Of a stretch of 64,000 nucleotides of DNA, positions 25,762 through 34,746 are shown piece after piece (the stretch's first letter is position 1; each line of letters starts with the position of its first letter). This DNA comes from Arthrobacter sp. zg-Y1110. GTDB lineage: Bacteria; Actinomycetota; Actinomycetes; Actinomycetales; Micrococcaceae. The DNA is taken from NCBI RefSeq assembly GCF_025244865.1, contig NZ_CP104272.1:2418001-2482000 (forward strand), given 5' to 3'. The notes under the pieces are model-generated. The model was given only the letters and a program-made list of their open reading frames with translations, was not told the origin of the DNA and did no database searches. Both the position numbers and the translations under genes were made by a program.

Positions 25762-26214
25762 CTACCCCAGCACGTAAAGCGAAATCGACTCCGCGACGCA
25801 GGCAGGCTTGTCCACGCCCTCAATCTCGATGGTGACCAGGAGTTTGACCCGCACGCCCTGCGCCACGGTCTCCACCGAGATGACCTCCGACCGGGCACGC
25901 ACCCGGCTGCCCACCGGCACCGGGTGGGGGAAACGCACCCGGTCCAGGCCGTAGTTCACCCCCATCACCATGCCGTCCACCCGGAACCGGCCGGAGGCGA
26001 GCGCCGGCAGCAGGGCCAGGCTCAGATAGCCGTGCGCAATGGTGCCGCCGAAGGGACCCTTGGCCGCCCGTTCCGAATCCACATGGATCCACTGGTGGTC
26101 ATCAGTGGCCTCGGCGAACAGGTTGACGCGTTCCTGGTCAATGAGGACCCACTCGCTGGTCTCCTGGTGCCCCACTGCCTCCTCGAGTTCCTGCACGGAA
26201 CCGAAATGCGCCAC
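25762..26214 (-). CDS. MaoC/FAS1-type hydratase (dehydratase-domain protein)
   Basis: Hot-dog fold protein of 150 residues. The motif FAEATDDHQWIHVDSERA near residues 30-50 carries the Asp/His pair of R-specific enoyl-CoA hydratases, followed by GTIAHGYLSLALLP. It probably adds water to an enoyl-CoA, or acts on a 3-hydroxyacyl-CoA. The start is the GTG at 26214, 2 nt after the SDR stop, giving a normal family length; the longer frame above it is SDR sequence in the wrong frame. It pairs with the SDR gene and shares its putative operator-bearing promoter. Confidence 0.88.
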   Translation of the reverse strand: MAHFGSVQELEEAVGHQETSEWVLIDQERVNLFAEATDDHQWIHVDSERAAKGPFGGTIAHGYLSLALLPALASGRFRVDGMVMGVNYGLDRVRFPHPVPVGSRVRARSEVISVETVAQGVRVKLLVTIEIEGVDKPACVAESISLYVLG

Positions 26215-26216
26215 CG

Positions 26217-26990
26217 CTAGGCCTTCGGTCCGCCGGCGACGTAGAGCACCTGTCCCGAAACGAACGAGGCCTCCTCTCGGGCAAAGAAGGACGCCGCCGC
26301 AGCGATGTCCGCCGGGTTCCCGGCCCGTCCCACGGGGATCTCCTTCGCCGCATGCGCCACGAAGTCTTCGAACGGCACTCCCACGCGTTCCGCCGTCGCC
26401 CGCGTCATGTCCGTCTGGATGAAACCGGGGGCAATCGCGTTGACCGTGACGTTGTAGCGGCCCAGTTCGATGGCCAGCGTCTTGGTGAAGCCCTGGATGC
26501 CGGCCTTCGCGGCGGCGTAGTTCACCTGGCCCCGGTTGCCGAGGGCGGAAGTGCTGGAGAGGTTGATGATGCGCCCCCATTTCTGCTGCACCTGGTGCGC
26601 CTGCACCGCCCGGCTCATGAGGAACGCTCCGCGCAGGTGCACGCCCATCACGGCATCCCAGTCCGTGTCCGTCATCTTGAACAGCAGGTTGTCCCGGAGG
26701 ATGCCGGCGTTGTTGACCAGAATGGTGGGCGCCCCCAGTTCCTCGGCGATGCGGCCCACTGCCTGCTCGACGGCGGCGGCATCGGCGACGTCGGCGCCTA
26801 CGCCCACGGCCTTGCCCCCGGAGTTGTTGATGGCCTCCACGGTGGCGGCCGTGTCCTCCTCCCGCAGGTCAAGGACGGCGACGCGGTGTCCGTCCGCTGC
26901 GAGCCGCATGGCAACCGCTGCGCCGATCCCGCGTCCTGCTCCGGTGACGACGGCGGTGCGCTGGTCCAATTGTGCTGGTGCCTCTGTCAT
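26217..26990 (-). CDS. Short-chain dehydrogenase/reductase (FabG-like, 3-oxoacyl reductase family)
   Basis: Classical SDR of 257 residues. The motif VTGAGRGIG sits near residue 14, NNAG near 95, Ser in LSSTSALG near 143, and catalytic YxxxK as YAAAKAG near 156. The C-terminus is GPKA. It likely interconverts a 3-oxoacyl- and a 3-hydroxyacyl-CoA, consistent with the following MaoC hydratase. ATG 26990 is chosen because CAGGAG precedes it, and the longer frame upstream is not conserved. A TetR operator-like site lies 60 nt upstream. Confidence 0.88.
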   Translation of the reverse strand: MTEAPAQLDQRTAVVTGAGRGIGAAVAMRLAADGHRVAVLDLREEDTAATVEAINNSGGKAVGVGADVADAAAVEQAVGRIAEELGAPTILVNNAGILRDNLLFKMTDTDWDAVMGVHLRGAFLMSRAVQAHQVQQKWGRIINLSSTSALGNRGQVNYAAAKAGIQGFTKTLAIELGRYNVTVNAIAPGFIQTDMTRATAERVGVPFEDFVAHAAKEIPVGRAGNPADIAAAASFFAREEASFVSGQVLYVAGGPKA

Positions 26991-27048
26991 GTTTCTCCTG
27001 CCGGTGGCGGCAGCCCACGGAGTGTGTGCTGCGTCTCTTTTGCCGAGG

Positions 27049-27066
27049 GTACCGACCGGACGGTAC
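27049..27066. promoter_or_regulatory. Candidate TetR operator, site 3 (upstream of SDR/MaoC)
   Basis: GTACCGACCGGACGGTAC lies about 60 nt upstream of the SDR ATG and about 30 nt beyond the 3' end of the GlxA-like gene. Its core TACCGACCGGACGGTA differs from the perfect palindrome TACCGACCGGTCGGTA at one position. Confidence 0.7.
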
Positions 27067-27096
27067 GGGCGCAACGGGAGGCCGGCAAGCCGGGTC

Positions 27097-28131
27097 TCAG
27101 CGGGGCTGGCGTACGGTTCCGCCCCGGAAGGTCCGACGGTAGGCGGCAGGGCTGGCCCCGACATCCCGGTGGAAGTGGTGGCGCAGCAGTTCGGGCTGGC
27201 CGAATCCTGCAGCCCGCGCCACCTCCTCGATGCCGAGGTCCGTGTCTTCCAGCAGTTCCTGCGCGTAAAGCACCCGCTGCGCGTTGATCCAGGCAGCCGG
27301 AGTTGCCCCGGTTTCGGCCCGGAAGCGGCGGGCGAAGGTCCGCGGCGACATGGCGGCCCGTGCTGCCAGCGCCTTGACGGAATGTTCCTGCGCCAGATGT
27401 TCACCGATCCATTCCAGTACCGGCTCAAGGGTGTCGCCGACACCGCCCGGCACGGCGCGGTCAATGTACTGTGCCTGTCCCCCGTCCCGATGGGGCGGCA
27501 CCACCATGTCGCGGGCAATGGCGGCAGCGGTCTTTGCCCCGCATTCAACGCGGACCAGATGCAGCGCCGCGTCAATCCCGGCCGCGGTGCCGGCGCTGGT
27601 GATGACGGTGCCGTCCTGGACGTACAGCACATCCTCGTCCACGTGGACGGCCGGATAGCGGGCGGCCAGATCCGCCGAGTACATCCAGTGCGTGGTGGCC
27701 CGCCGGCCGTCCAGCAGCCCGGCCTCGGCGAGGCGGAAGGCGCCCGTACAGATACTCATTACCCAGGCACCGCGCTGATGGGCGTCGCGCAGTACATCCA
27801 GGACCCGTGTATCCGTTCCCATCGCGTCGTAGTCCCCGCCGGGGGCCATCACTACGAGGTCTGCCTCCGCCGCTGCCTCCAGCCCGGCGTCTACGGTGAT
27901 GCTGAAGCCGGTCTTGGTGGACACCAGGCCGGGGTCCGGAGTGCAGAGCCGGAAATCAAAGGCGGGCACTCCCCCGCCGCGGCGGGATCGGTCGATGCCG
28001 AACACCTCTGCCATCACGCTGAACTCGAACGGTGCCACGCCGTCCAGGACTATGACCGCTACGGATTGGAGCATGCCGCCAGTGTGCTCCTCCGATGGCA
28101 GGATTTCTACGGTAATGGGCATTTCAGCCAC
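27097..28131 (-). CDS. GlxA-type AraC family regulator with DJ-1/PfpI domain
   Basis: Transcriptional regulator of 344 residues. The N-terminal half is a DJ-1/PfpI (GATase1-like) domain: VAVIVLDGVAPFEFSVMAEVFG near residues 22-43 and MSICTGAFRLAEAGLL near 130, which holds the conserved cysteine. An AraC helix-turn-helix pair follows from about 235 (LAARAAMSPRTFARRF, then GIEEVARAAGFGQPELLRHHF). The start is the GTG at 28131: AGGAG lies 5 nt upstream. A later ATG (28074) is also possible. Target unknown. It is divergent from the 47-residue membrane protein. Confidence 0.9.
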   Translation of the reverse strand: MAEMPITVEILPSEEHTGGMLQSVAVIVLDGVAPFEFSVMAEVFGIDRSRRGGGVPAFDFRLCTPDPGLVSTKTGFSITVDAGLEAAAEADLVVMAPGGDYDAMGTDTRVLDVLRDAHQRGAWVMSICTGAFRLAEAGLLDGRRATTHWMYSADLAARYPAVHVDEDVLYVQDGTVITSAGTAAGIDAALHLVRVECGAKTAAAIARDMVVPPHRDGGQAQYIDRAVPGGVGDTLEPVLEWIGEHLAQEHSVKALAARAAMSPRTFARRFRAETGATPAAWINAQRVLYAQELLEDTDLGIEEVARAAGFGQPELLRHHFHRDVGASPAAYRRTFRGGTVRQPR

Positions 28132-28166
28132 TTATTCTCCTGCGGATCCGGCGCCAGCATGGAGGC

Positions 28167-28310
28167 ATGGTTATCGTGCTCTTGATCCTCGCCGCAGCTG
28201 TTGCGTTCGCACTTGTTCTCCGCGCGACCGTCCGTGCGTTGTCCAGTGACGGTCACGGCCGGCTCCCCAACGTCCCGTCCCACCGTTCGTGGGACGGGAC
28301 CGTCTACTGA
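28167..28310 (+). CDS. Predicted small membrane protein, 47 residues
   Basis: A short ORF with start ATG at 28167 and GGAGG just before it, ending in TGA at 28308-28310. Residues 1-18 form one hydrophobic helix (VIVLLILAAAVAFALVL). The tail DGHGRLPNVPSHRSWDGT has a pattern I recall from small single-helix proteins of Micrococcaceae, with the order DG-G-P-P-SH--W. It lies between the divergent GlxA gene and the WYL regulator. Function unknown; the spacing of the GGAGG (1-2 nt) is tight, so confidence is moderate. Confidence 0.65.
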   Translation: MVIVLLILAAAVAFALVLRATVRALSSDGHGRLPNVPSHRSWDGTVY

Positions 28311-28416
28311 CCCGCCTACTGACCCGCCGACTCCCCGCCGACAAAGGCAGCCACCCGGCCGGATTAGTTCCGGAACAGGTCAGCTTTCGACCGCATTGGC
28401 GCGTAGTTTTGATTCC

Positions 28417-29415
28417 ATGTTGGAGACTTCCGCTCGGCTCCTGCAGCTGCTTTCGCTGCTGCAGCTGCGGCGCGAGTGGACCGGGGCAGCGCTCGCGGAA
28501 CGGTTGTCCATTACCGAACGCACGGTACGCCGGGACATCGGCAAGCTGCGCACCCTCGGGTATCCCATCTCAGCATCCCCGGGCATTGCCGGCGGTTACC
28601 AGCTCGGGGCCGGCGCGCAGCTGCCGCCGCTGCTGCTCGACGACGACGAGGCCCTCGCCGTCGCACTCGGGCTTGCCGCCGTGGCAACCGGGCCGGTGAC
28701 CGGGATCGGGGAAGCCTCGGTCCGGGCACTGGCAAAGCTGGAACAGGTCCTGCCCGGGCGGCTCCGTCCCAAGTTCTCCGCCCTGCGCGAATCCGTTTCC
28801 ACGTTGGCCGGGCCGCCGGGCGGCGTCGACCCGGTGATTCTCACCGCCTTTTCCGCCGGCATCACCGAGCACCGGGTCCTGAGCTTCCGTTACACCGCGG
28901 CCGACGGCGGCTCCGGACGCCGGATCGTGGAACCCTACCGGCTGGTCGGCACAGGCCGGCGCTGGTACGCCGTCGCGTGGGACCTGGACCGCTCCGACTG
29001 GCGGACCTTCCGGGTGGACCGCTGCACCAGCACGCCCGCCCCGCGCGAGCGGTTCGCGCCCCGGCCCCTCCCGGCCCGGGACCTCGCCGCGTACGTCCAG
29101 GAATCGATTACCCGCAACCCCTACCGCTACACCGTGGTAGTGCGGCTGGCAGCACCATTGGCGGCGGTTGCCGAGCGGGTGCCTCCGGATGTGGCCAGCA
29201 TCGAAGCGGACGGCCCCGGGCACACCATCGTGCGCGGCGGCTGGGATTCCCTGGACCTGCCCCTGATCAACCTGACCGCCTGGGGTGTGCCCTTCGAAAT
29301 CCTCGACCCGCCGGAGATGCGCGAGCGGGCCCGCCGCGCAGTCGCCCTGCTGCAGCGCGCCATCGAAATCCCGCCCACGGCGGAATCCGGAAAGACCGTC
29401 CGGCCAAGCCACTAG
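28417..29415 (+). CDS. HTH/WYL-domain transcriptional regulator
   Basis: Protein of 332 residues. The N-terminal winged helix is TGAALAERLSITERTVRRDI (residues 22-41), then a WYL-type ligand domain from about 140 (LSFRYTAADG, IVEPYRLVGTGRRWYAVAWD), and a C-terminal WCX-like segment. WYL regulators are thought to sense nucleotides or nucleic acid. ATG 28417 gives the natural start; TAGTTT just upstream could be a -10 of a leaderless transcript. The gene precedes hrpA by 13 nt, so the two may be co-transcribed. Confidence 0.88.
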   Translation: MLETSARLLQLLSLLQLRREWTGAALAERLSITERTVRRDIGKLRTLGYPISASPGIAGGYQLGAGAQLPPLLLDDDEALAVALGLAAVATGPVTGIGEASVRALAKLEQVLPGRLRPKFSALRESVSTLAGPPGGVDPVILTAFSAGITEHRVLSFRYTAADGGSGRRIVEPYRLVGTGRRWYAVAWDLDRSDWRTFRVDRCTSTPAPRERFAPRPLPARDLAAYVQESITRNPYRYTVVVRLAAPLAAVAERVPPDVASIEADGPGHTIVRGGWDSLDLPLINLTAWGVPFEILDPPEMRERARRAVALLQRAIEIPPTAESGKTVRPSH

Positions 29416-29428
29416 ACTGGTGGCAATC

Positions 29429-32400
29429 ATGGCACTGACAATTTCCTATCCCGAACAGCTGCCCGTTTCCGAGCGCCGCGAAGACATCATGGCAGCGATT
29501 GCCGCCAACCAGGTCACCGTCATCGCGGGCGAAACCGGGTCCGGAAAAACCACGCAGATTCCGAAGATGTGCCTGGAACTGGGCCTGGCCGAGAACGGCC
29601 TGATCGGGCACACCCAGCCCCGGCGCCTTGCCGCGCGCACCGTCGCGGAGCGGATCGCTTCCGAGCTCGACGTCGAGCTCGGCGAGGAAGTGGGCTTCCA
29701 GGTCCGCTTCACCGGTGAGACCGGCCGGAAAACCAAGGTCAAGCTGATGACCGACGGCATCCTGCTGGCCGAGATCCGCCATGATCCGAAGCTGAAGAAG
29801 TACAGCACCATCATCATCGATGAGGCCCACGAGCGCAGCCTGAACATCGACTTCATTCTCGGGTACCTGCGCCGGCTGCTGCCGGCACGCCCTGACCTGA
29901 AGGTCATCATCACCTCGGCCACCATCGATCCGCAGCGGTTCGCCGAACACTTCGCCCTCAACGGCACCCCGGCACCCATCATCGAGGTGTCCGGCCGTAC
30001 CTTCCCCGTGGAGATCCGCTACCGCCCGCTGAACCAGCCGGCGGACGGGGGCAGCGACGAAGACGGCATCGAAGACGAGCTGGAAGAGGACCGGGACCCG
30101 GTGGACGCCGTCTGCGACGCCGTCGACGAGCTTTCCCGCGAGGCACCCGGCGACGTCCTGGTGTTCTTCTCGGGCGAGCGGGAAATCCGTGATGCCGCAG
30201 AAGCCCTGCGTTCCTCCGTTTCCCGCAATCCCCGGCTGGCCAACACCGAAATCCTGCCGCTCTTCGCCCGGCTTTCCCTTGCCGAGCAGCACAAGGTCTT
30301 TTCCCCGGGCCGGAACCGCCGGATTGTCCTGGCCACCAACGTTGCCGAGACCTCCCTGACGGTCCCGGGCATCAAATACGTGATCGACACCGGCACGGCG
30401 CGCATCTCGCGCTATTCCCACCGCACCAAGGTCCAGCGGCTTCCGATCGAGCGGATTTCCCAGGCCTCCGCCAACCAGCGGTCAGGCCGCTGCGGCCGCG
30501 TTTCCGACGGCATCGCCATCCGGCTGTATTCGCAGGAGGACTTCGAGGCCCGGCCCGAATTCACCGATCCCGAAATCCTGCGCACCAACCTCGCCGCCGT
30601 GATCCTGCAGATGGCCGCCATGGGCGTGGCCAAGGGACCCAAGGACGTTGCCGACTTCCCGTTCGTCCAGCCTCCGGACTCCAAGGCAATCAACGACGGC
30701 GCCGTGCTGCTGCGCGAACTCGGGGCGCTGCACCCCCAGGGCGGCATCACCGAGGTGGGCCGCAAGCTCTCCCAGCTTCCGGTGGACCCCCGCCTGGGCC
30801 GGATGATTGTCGAAGCGGGCAACCGCGGCTGCACCAAGGAAGTCATGGTGCTCACTGCCGCCCTGACCATCCAGGATCCCCGCGAGCGCCCCTCCAAGGA
30901 TGATCCCGCCCGGGCCCAGAAGGCCGCCGAAATGCACAAGCGGTTCGTGGACGAGAACTCCGACTTCACCGGCTTCCTGAACCTGTGGCGCTATGTGGAG
31001 GAAAAGCAGAAGGAGCTCTCCTCCTCGGCCTTCCGCCGCCTGTGCAAAAACGAGTTCCTGAACTTCCTGCGCATCCGTGAATGGCAGGACCTCTTTGCCC
31101 AGCTGCGGCAGCTGGCCAAGCCGCTGGGAATCACGCTCACCCCGGAGCCGGTGGACCCGGTCGGCAAGTACCGGGAGATCCACATGTCCCTGCTGGCCGG
31201 CCTGCTCAGCCACATCGGCCTCTACGACCAGCGCAAGCGCGAATACGCCGGTGCACGCGGTACCCGGTTCGCGGTCTTCCCGGGCTCTGCGTTGTTCAAG
31301 AAGTCCCCGGACTGGGTGATGGCCGCCGAACTCGTGGAAACCTCGCGCCTGTGGGCACGGGTGGCGGCGAAGTTCGATCCGCTGTGGGCCGAGGAAGTGG
31401 CCCCGCACCTGGTCAAGCGCAGCTACAGCGAACCGCACTGGTCCAAGAGCCGCGGAGCCGTGATGGCCTATGAGAAGGTCACCCTCTACGGCGTACCGGT
31501 GGTTCCGCAGCGGAGCATCAACTACGGCCGCATCGACCCGGTGCTCTCCCGCGAAATGTTCATCCGCCATGCCCTGGTCGAGGGCGACTGGCGCACGCAC
31601 CACAAGTTCTTCCACCGCAACCAGGCGCTGCTGGCCGAGGTGGAGGAGCTGGAGAACCGGGTCAGGCGCCGCGGGCTGCGCGTGGACGATGAAACCCTCT
31701 TCGAGTTCTACGACGAGCGGGTGGGCGCCGACGTCGTCTCCGAGCGGCACTTCGACAAGTGGTGGAAGCACGCGCGGCACGAAAACCCGTCCCTGCTGGA
31801 CTTCGACCCGGACGCGCTGCGGACCGACGATGCCGAGGGCCTCGACGAGAACGACTTCCCGAAGTCCTTCTTCTACGGGTCCTTCGAACTCCCGCTCTCC
31901 TACGAATTCACCCCCGGCGTCCCCTCGGCCAACGACGGCGTGACCGTCGAGGTGCCCGTATTGTTCCTGAACCAGCTCACCCCGGGGCCGTTTGCCTGGC
32001 AGATCCCGGGCCTCCGCGCGGAGCTGATTACGGCCCTGATCAAGTCCCTGCCCAAGGCGGTGCGGAAGAACTTCGTTCCGGCGCCCGACGTCGCCCGCTC
32101 GGCTGCTGCTGCGCTGGCTGCGGATTTCGACCCGGCATCGGACGAGCTGGAACCGTCCCTGGAGCTGGTGCTGCGCCGGTTGAAGGGTTCCATCATTCCC
32201 CCGGGGTCCTGGAACTGGGATGCCGTGCCGGACCACCTGCGGATGACGTTCACCGTGGTGGATTCCGCCGGACGGGTGCTGGACGAAGGCAAGGACCTGG
32301 CGGCGCTGCAGGAGTCCCTGGCCCCGGCCACGCGCCGCGCCATTGCCGAATCCCTCGGCGCCACCCCGTCCACCGTGCAGCCGCGCGGGCCCAAGGGCAA

Positions 32401-33337
32401 GGCCTCAGCTGCCGCAACCGGCAACGGTTCCATCGGCGCCGGCGGCGCTGGTTCCGGTTCCTCCGTAGCGGAGCAGACCGGCCTCACCGAGTGGAACATC
32501 GGCACCTTGGAGAAGCAGGTCCAGCGGCTCGTGGCCGGCCACACCGTGACCGGCTACCCTGCGCTGGTGGACGAGGGCAGCACCGCCGGGGTGCGGATCT
32601 TCCAGAGTGCCGGCGAGCAGCAGGCCGCTATGCGTGCCGGCGTCATCCGGCTGCTGGTGCTGCGCGTTCCCAGCCCGGCCAAGTATGTGCTGGAGCACCT
32701 GAGCAACACCGAAAAGCTGACCTTCAGCCAGAACCCGCACGGCAGTGTGGCTGCGCTCATCGAGGACTGCACGCTGGCCGCGGTGGACAAGCTCACGCCG
32801 GAGAAACTCCCGTGGACGCGGGCCGAGTTCGACGCCCTGTACGAAACAGTGCGGGCCGAACTGATCGACACCGTCTTCACCGTCACGGCGATCGTGGAGA
32901 AGATCCTGGCCAGCACCCGGCGGATCACCAAGGCGCTCAAGGGCACCACCTCGCTGGCGCTGATCAGTGCCCTGAATGACATCAGGGCGCAGGTGGATGC
33001 CCTGGTGTACCCCGGTTTCGTGGCCCGCACCGGCTATGCGCAGCTGATGCACCTGCCCCGGTACCTGGCCGGTATTGAACGGCGGCTGGAGAAGCTTCCG
33101 GGCAACGTACAGCGGGACGGCCTGTCCATGGCCGTGATCCACCGCCTCGAGGACGAGTACGACGACGCCGTGGCGGCGCTTGCGCCCGGCCGCGGCACTC
33201 CCCCGGAACTCGCGGAGGTCCGCTGGTTGATCGAGGAGCTGCGGATCAGCTTCTTTGCACAGGAACTGGGAACGGCCCGGACCGTTTCGGAGAAACGGAT
33301 CCGGACCGCACTGAACTCAGCGCTGGCTCCGGCCTAG
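29429..33337 (+). CDS. hrpA: ATP-dependent RNA helicase HrpA
   Basis: A DEAH-box RNA helicase of 1302 residues, the full HrpA length. Walker A GETGSGKTTQ is at about residue 35, DEAH (IIIDEAHERSLN) near 131, TSATID near 164, and the VI motif (QRSGRCGR) near 352. Then come the HA2 and OB-fold segments, and a large C-terminal DUF3418-type region from about 690. HrpA helps ribosome rescue or remodels mRNA-ribosome complexes in E. coli. The frame is open further up, but ATG 29429 (MALTISYPEQLPVS) begins the conserved sequence. A Gly/Ala/Ser-rich linker is near 990-1010. Confidence 0.95.
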   Translation: MALTISYPEQLPVSERREDIMAAIAANQVTVIAGETGSGKTTQIPKMCLELGLAENGLIGHTQPRRLAARTVAERIASELDVELGEEVGFQVRFTGETGRKTKVKLMTDGILLAEIRHDPKLKKYSTIIIDEAHERSLNIDFILGYLRRLLPARPDLKVIITSATIDPQRFAEHFALNGTPAPIIEVSGRTFPVEIRYRPLNQPADGGSDEDGIEDELEEDRDPVDAVCDAVDELSREAPGDVLVFFSGEREIRDAAEALRSSVSRNPRLANTEILPLFARLSLAEQHKVFSPGRNRRIVLATNVAETSLTVPGIKYVIDTGTARISRYSHRTKVQRLPIERISQASANQRSGRCGRVSDGIAIRLYSQEDFEARPEFTDPEILRTNLAAVILQMAAMGVAKGPKDVADFPFVQPPDSKAINDGAVLLRELGALHPQGGITEVGRKLSQLPVDPRLGRMIVEAGNRGCTKEVMVLTAALTIQDPRERPSKDDPARAQKAAEMHKRFVDENSDFTGFLNLWRYVEEKQKELSSSAFRRLCKNEFLNFLRIREWQDLFAQLRQLAKPLGITLTPEPVDPVGKYREIHMSLLAGLLSHIGLYDQRKREYAGARGTRFAVFPGSALFKKSPDWVMAAELVETSRLWARVAAKFDPLWAEEVAPHLVKRSYSEPHWSKSRGAVMAYEKVTLYGVPVVPQRSINYGRIDPVLSREMFIRHALVEGDWRTHHKFFHRNQALLAEVEELENRVRRRGLRVDDETLFEFYDERVGADVVSERHFDKWWKHARHENPSLLDFDPDALRTDDAEGLDENDFPKSFFYGSFELPLSYEFTPGVPSANDGVTVEVPVLFLNQLTPGPFAWQIPGLRAELITALIKSLPKAVRKNFVPAPDVARSAAAALAADFDPASDELEPSLELVLRRLKGSIIPPGSWNWDAVPDHLRMTFTVVDSAGRVLDEGKDLAALQESLAPATRRAIAESLGATPSTVQPRGPKGKASAAATGNGSIGAGGAGSGSSVAEQTGLTEWNIGTLEKQVQRLVAGHTVTGYPALVDEGSTAGVRIFQSAGEQQAAMRAGVIRLLVLRVPSPAKYVLEHLSNTEKLTFSQNPHGSVAALIEDCTLAAVDKLTPEKLPWTRAEFDALYETVRAELIDTVFTVTAIVEKILASTRRITKALKGTTSLALISALNDIRAQVDALVYPGFVARTGYAQLMHLPRYLAGIERRLEKLPGNVQRDGLSMAVIHRLEDEYDDAVAALAPGRGTPPELAEVRWLIEELRISFFAQELGTARTVSEKRIRTALNSALAPA

Positions 33338-33357
33338 GCCGGGGCCTTCCCGGGTGC

Positions 33358-33786
33358 CTAGGCTGCGGGAACGAATTCCCCGTGCCCGGCGTCGCGCAGG
33401 CCCCGGCGCAGCTTTTCCGCGTTGGCCGCCATCCGCTCGGGATCCGGGTTGGATTCCGCCCGGCTGAAGTCGAAGTCCTGCAGCGAGTTGGCCGGCCAGA
33501 CGTGCAGGTGCAGGTGGTCCACCTCGAAGCCGGCAATGCTGAGCCCGGCCCGCTCCGAGCCGAAGACGGCCACCTGCGACTGGCCGATGGCCTGCGCCAC
33601 CGTGGTGAGCTTGCGCATCAGCTCCGCCGGTGCGTCCGTCCACTTGTTGATCTCCGCGCGCGGCACTACCAGGGTGTGTCCGTCGCTGAGCGGACCGATG
33701 CTGAGGAACGCGACGACGTCGTCGTCCTTCCAGACGAAATGTCCGGGAATCTCGCCGTTGATGATCCGGGTAAAGAGTGTAGGCAT
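33358..33786 (-). CDS. HIT family (histidine triad) protein
   Basis: Nucleotide hydrolase or transferase of 142 residues. The triad motif VDHLHLHVWP near residue 95 has the required His-x-His-x-His. The N-terminus FTRIINGEIPGHFVWKDDD matches the HinT group. ATG 33786 is chosen because GAAGGAGCACCC precedes it; a longer frame is open to 33870. HIT proteins cleave AMP derivatives such as adenosine phosphoramidates. It converges on hrpA, with 20 bp between them. Confidence 0.92.
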   Translation of the reverse strand: MPTLFTRIINGEIPGHFVWKDDDVVAFLSIGPLSDGHTLVVPRAEINKWTDAPAELMRKLTTVAQAIGQSQVAVFGSERAGLSIAGFEVDHLHLHVWPANSLQDFDFSRAESNPDPERMAANAEKLRRGLRDAGHGEFVPAA

Positions 33787-33879
33787 GGGTGCTCCTTCAG
33801 GTTGTCCCTTTGCGGCGGCAGCGGGCAGGGGTGCCCGCAGCGGCGGAGGAACGGGTCGGCCGGTAAACATGATTCGACG

Positions 33880-34746
33880 CTACCCCTTTTCCGGCGGGTT
33901 TTCGGGCCGGCCCGGATCCGCGCCGACGGCCGCAGGGGTGCCGGGGGTGTTGGACCACTGTGACCAGGAGCCCGGGTAGAGCGCCGCCGTGATGCCGGCC
34001 TGCGCCAGTGCGGCAACCTCGTGGGAGGCGAAGATCCCCGAACCGCAGTACGCCGCAACGGGCCGGTCCGGCCGCACGCCGAGGTCTTCGAAGGCGCGGG
34101 ACAGTTCCCCAGGTGCACGGAAGCTGCCGTCCGGAGTGAGGTTGTCGGTGGAGGGCCGGTTGACCGCTCCCGGAATATGTCCGGCCCGGGGATCCACCGG
34201 TTCGGTTTCTCCGCGGTAACGTTCCGGTGCCCGGGCGTCGATGAGTACTCCCTCGGCGGCCACCCGGCTGACGTCCCGGCGGGAAGCCACCGGCATGTGC
34301 CCCCAGGACAGGTGCGCCGTCCCGGGCTTCGGCTGCACCGGACCGCTGTCCAGCGGCAGTCCTGACCTGCGCCAGGCCGCGAGGCCGCCGTCGAGCAGGA
34401 ACACGTCCTTACAGCCGGCGTGCCGCAGCAGCCACCAGGCGCGTGCGGCGGCCGTGCCCCCGGCGTCGTCGTACACCACCACTGTGTCCCCGTCATTCAG
34501 GCCCCAGCTGCGGGCGGCCTCGGCGAAGGCAGCGGGATCCGGCAGGGGATGCCGCCCTTCCTCGGGAACGGCGGGGGCCGAAAGTTCGGTGTCCATATCC
34601 ACGTACACCGCACCGGGCAGATGTTCGTGCAGGTACTTTTCCTCGCCGTCGGCAGCGCCCAGGACCCAGCGCACATCCAGCAGCACGGGCGGACGCGCCG
34701 TGCCGAGGCGTTCGTGCAGCTGCTGCGGGGAGATCAGGACATCCAT
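33880..34746 (-). CDS. sseA: Sulfurtransferase (tandem rhodanese, SseA type)
   Basis: Tandem rhodanese protein of 288 residues. The N-terminal domain holds VLLDVRW and VVYDDAGGTAAAR; the C-terminal domain contains the active-site cysteine in AYCGSGIFAS (about residue 235), the CGSG-type loop of 3-mercaptopyruvate and thiosulfate sulfurtransferases. It moves sulfane sulfur to thiols or cyanide in the cytoplasm. The start ATG overlaps the stop of the MBL-fold gene by one base, so the two are probably co-transcribed. Confidence 0.88.
   Translation of the reverse strand: MDVLISPQQLHERLGTARPPVLLDVRWVLGAADGEEKYLHEHLPGAVYVDMDTELSAPAVPEEGRHPLPDPAAFAEAARSWGLNDGDTVVVYDDAGGTAAARAWWLLRHAGCKDVFLLDGGLAAWRRSGLPLDSGPVQPKPGTAHLSWGHMPVASRRDVSRVAAEGVLIDARAPERYRGETEPVDPRAGHIPGAVNRPSTDNLTPDGSFRAPGELSRAFEDLGVRPDRPVAAYCGSGIFASHEVAALAQAGITAALYPGSWSQWSNTPGTPAAVGADPGRPENPPEKG

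Noticed and set aside
26991..27632. N-terminal extension of the SDR protein to 27632
   Set aside because: The extension lies antisense to nothing but overlaps the GlxA gene in another frame on the same strand. A good Shine-Dalgarno supports the ATG at 26990.
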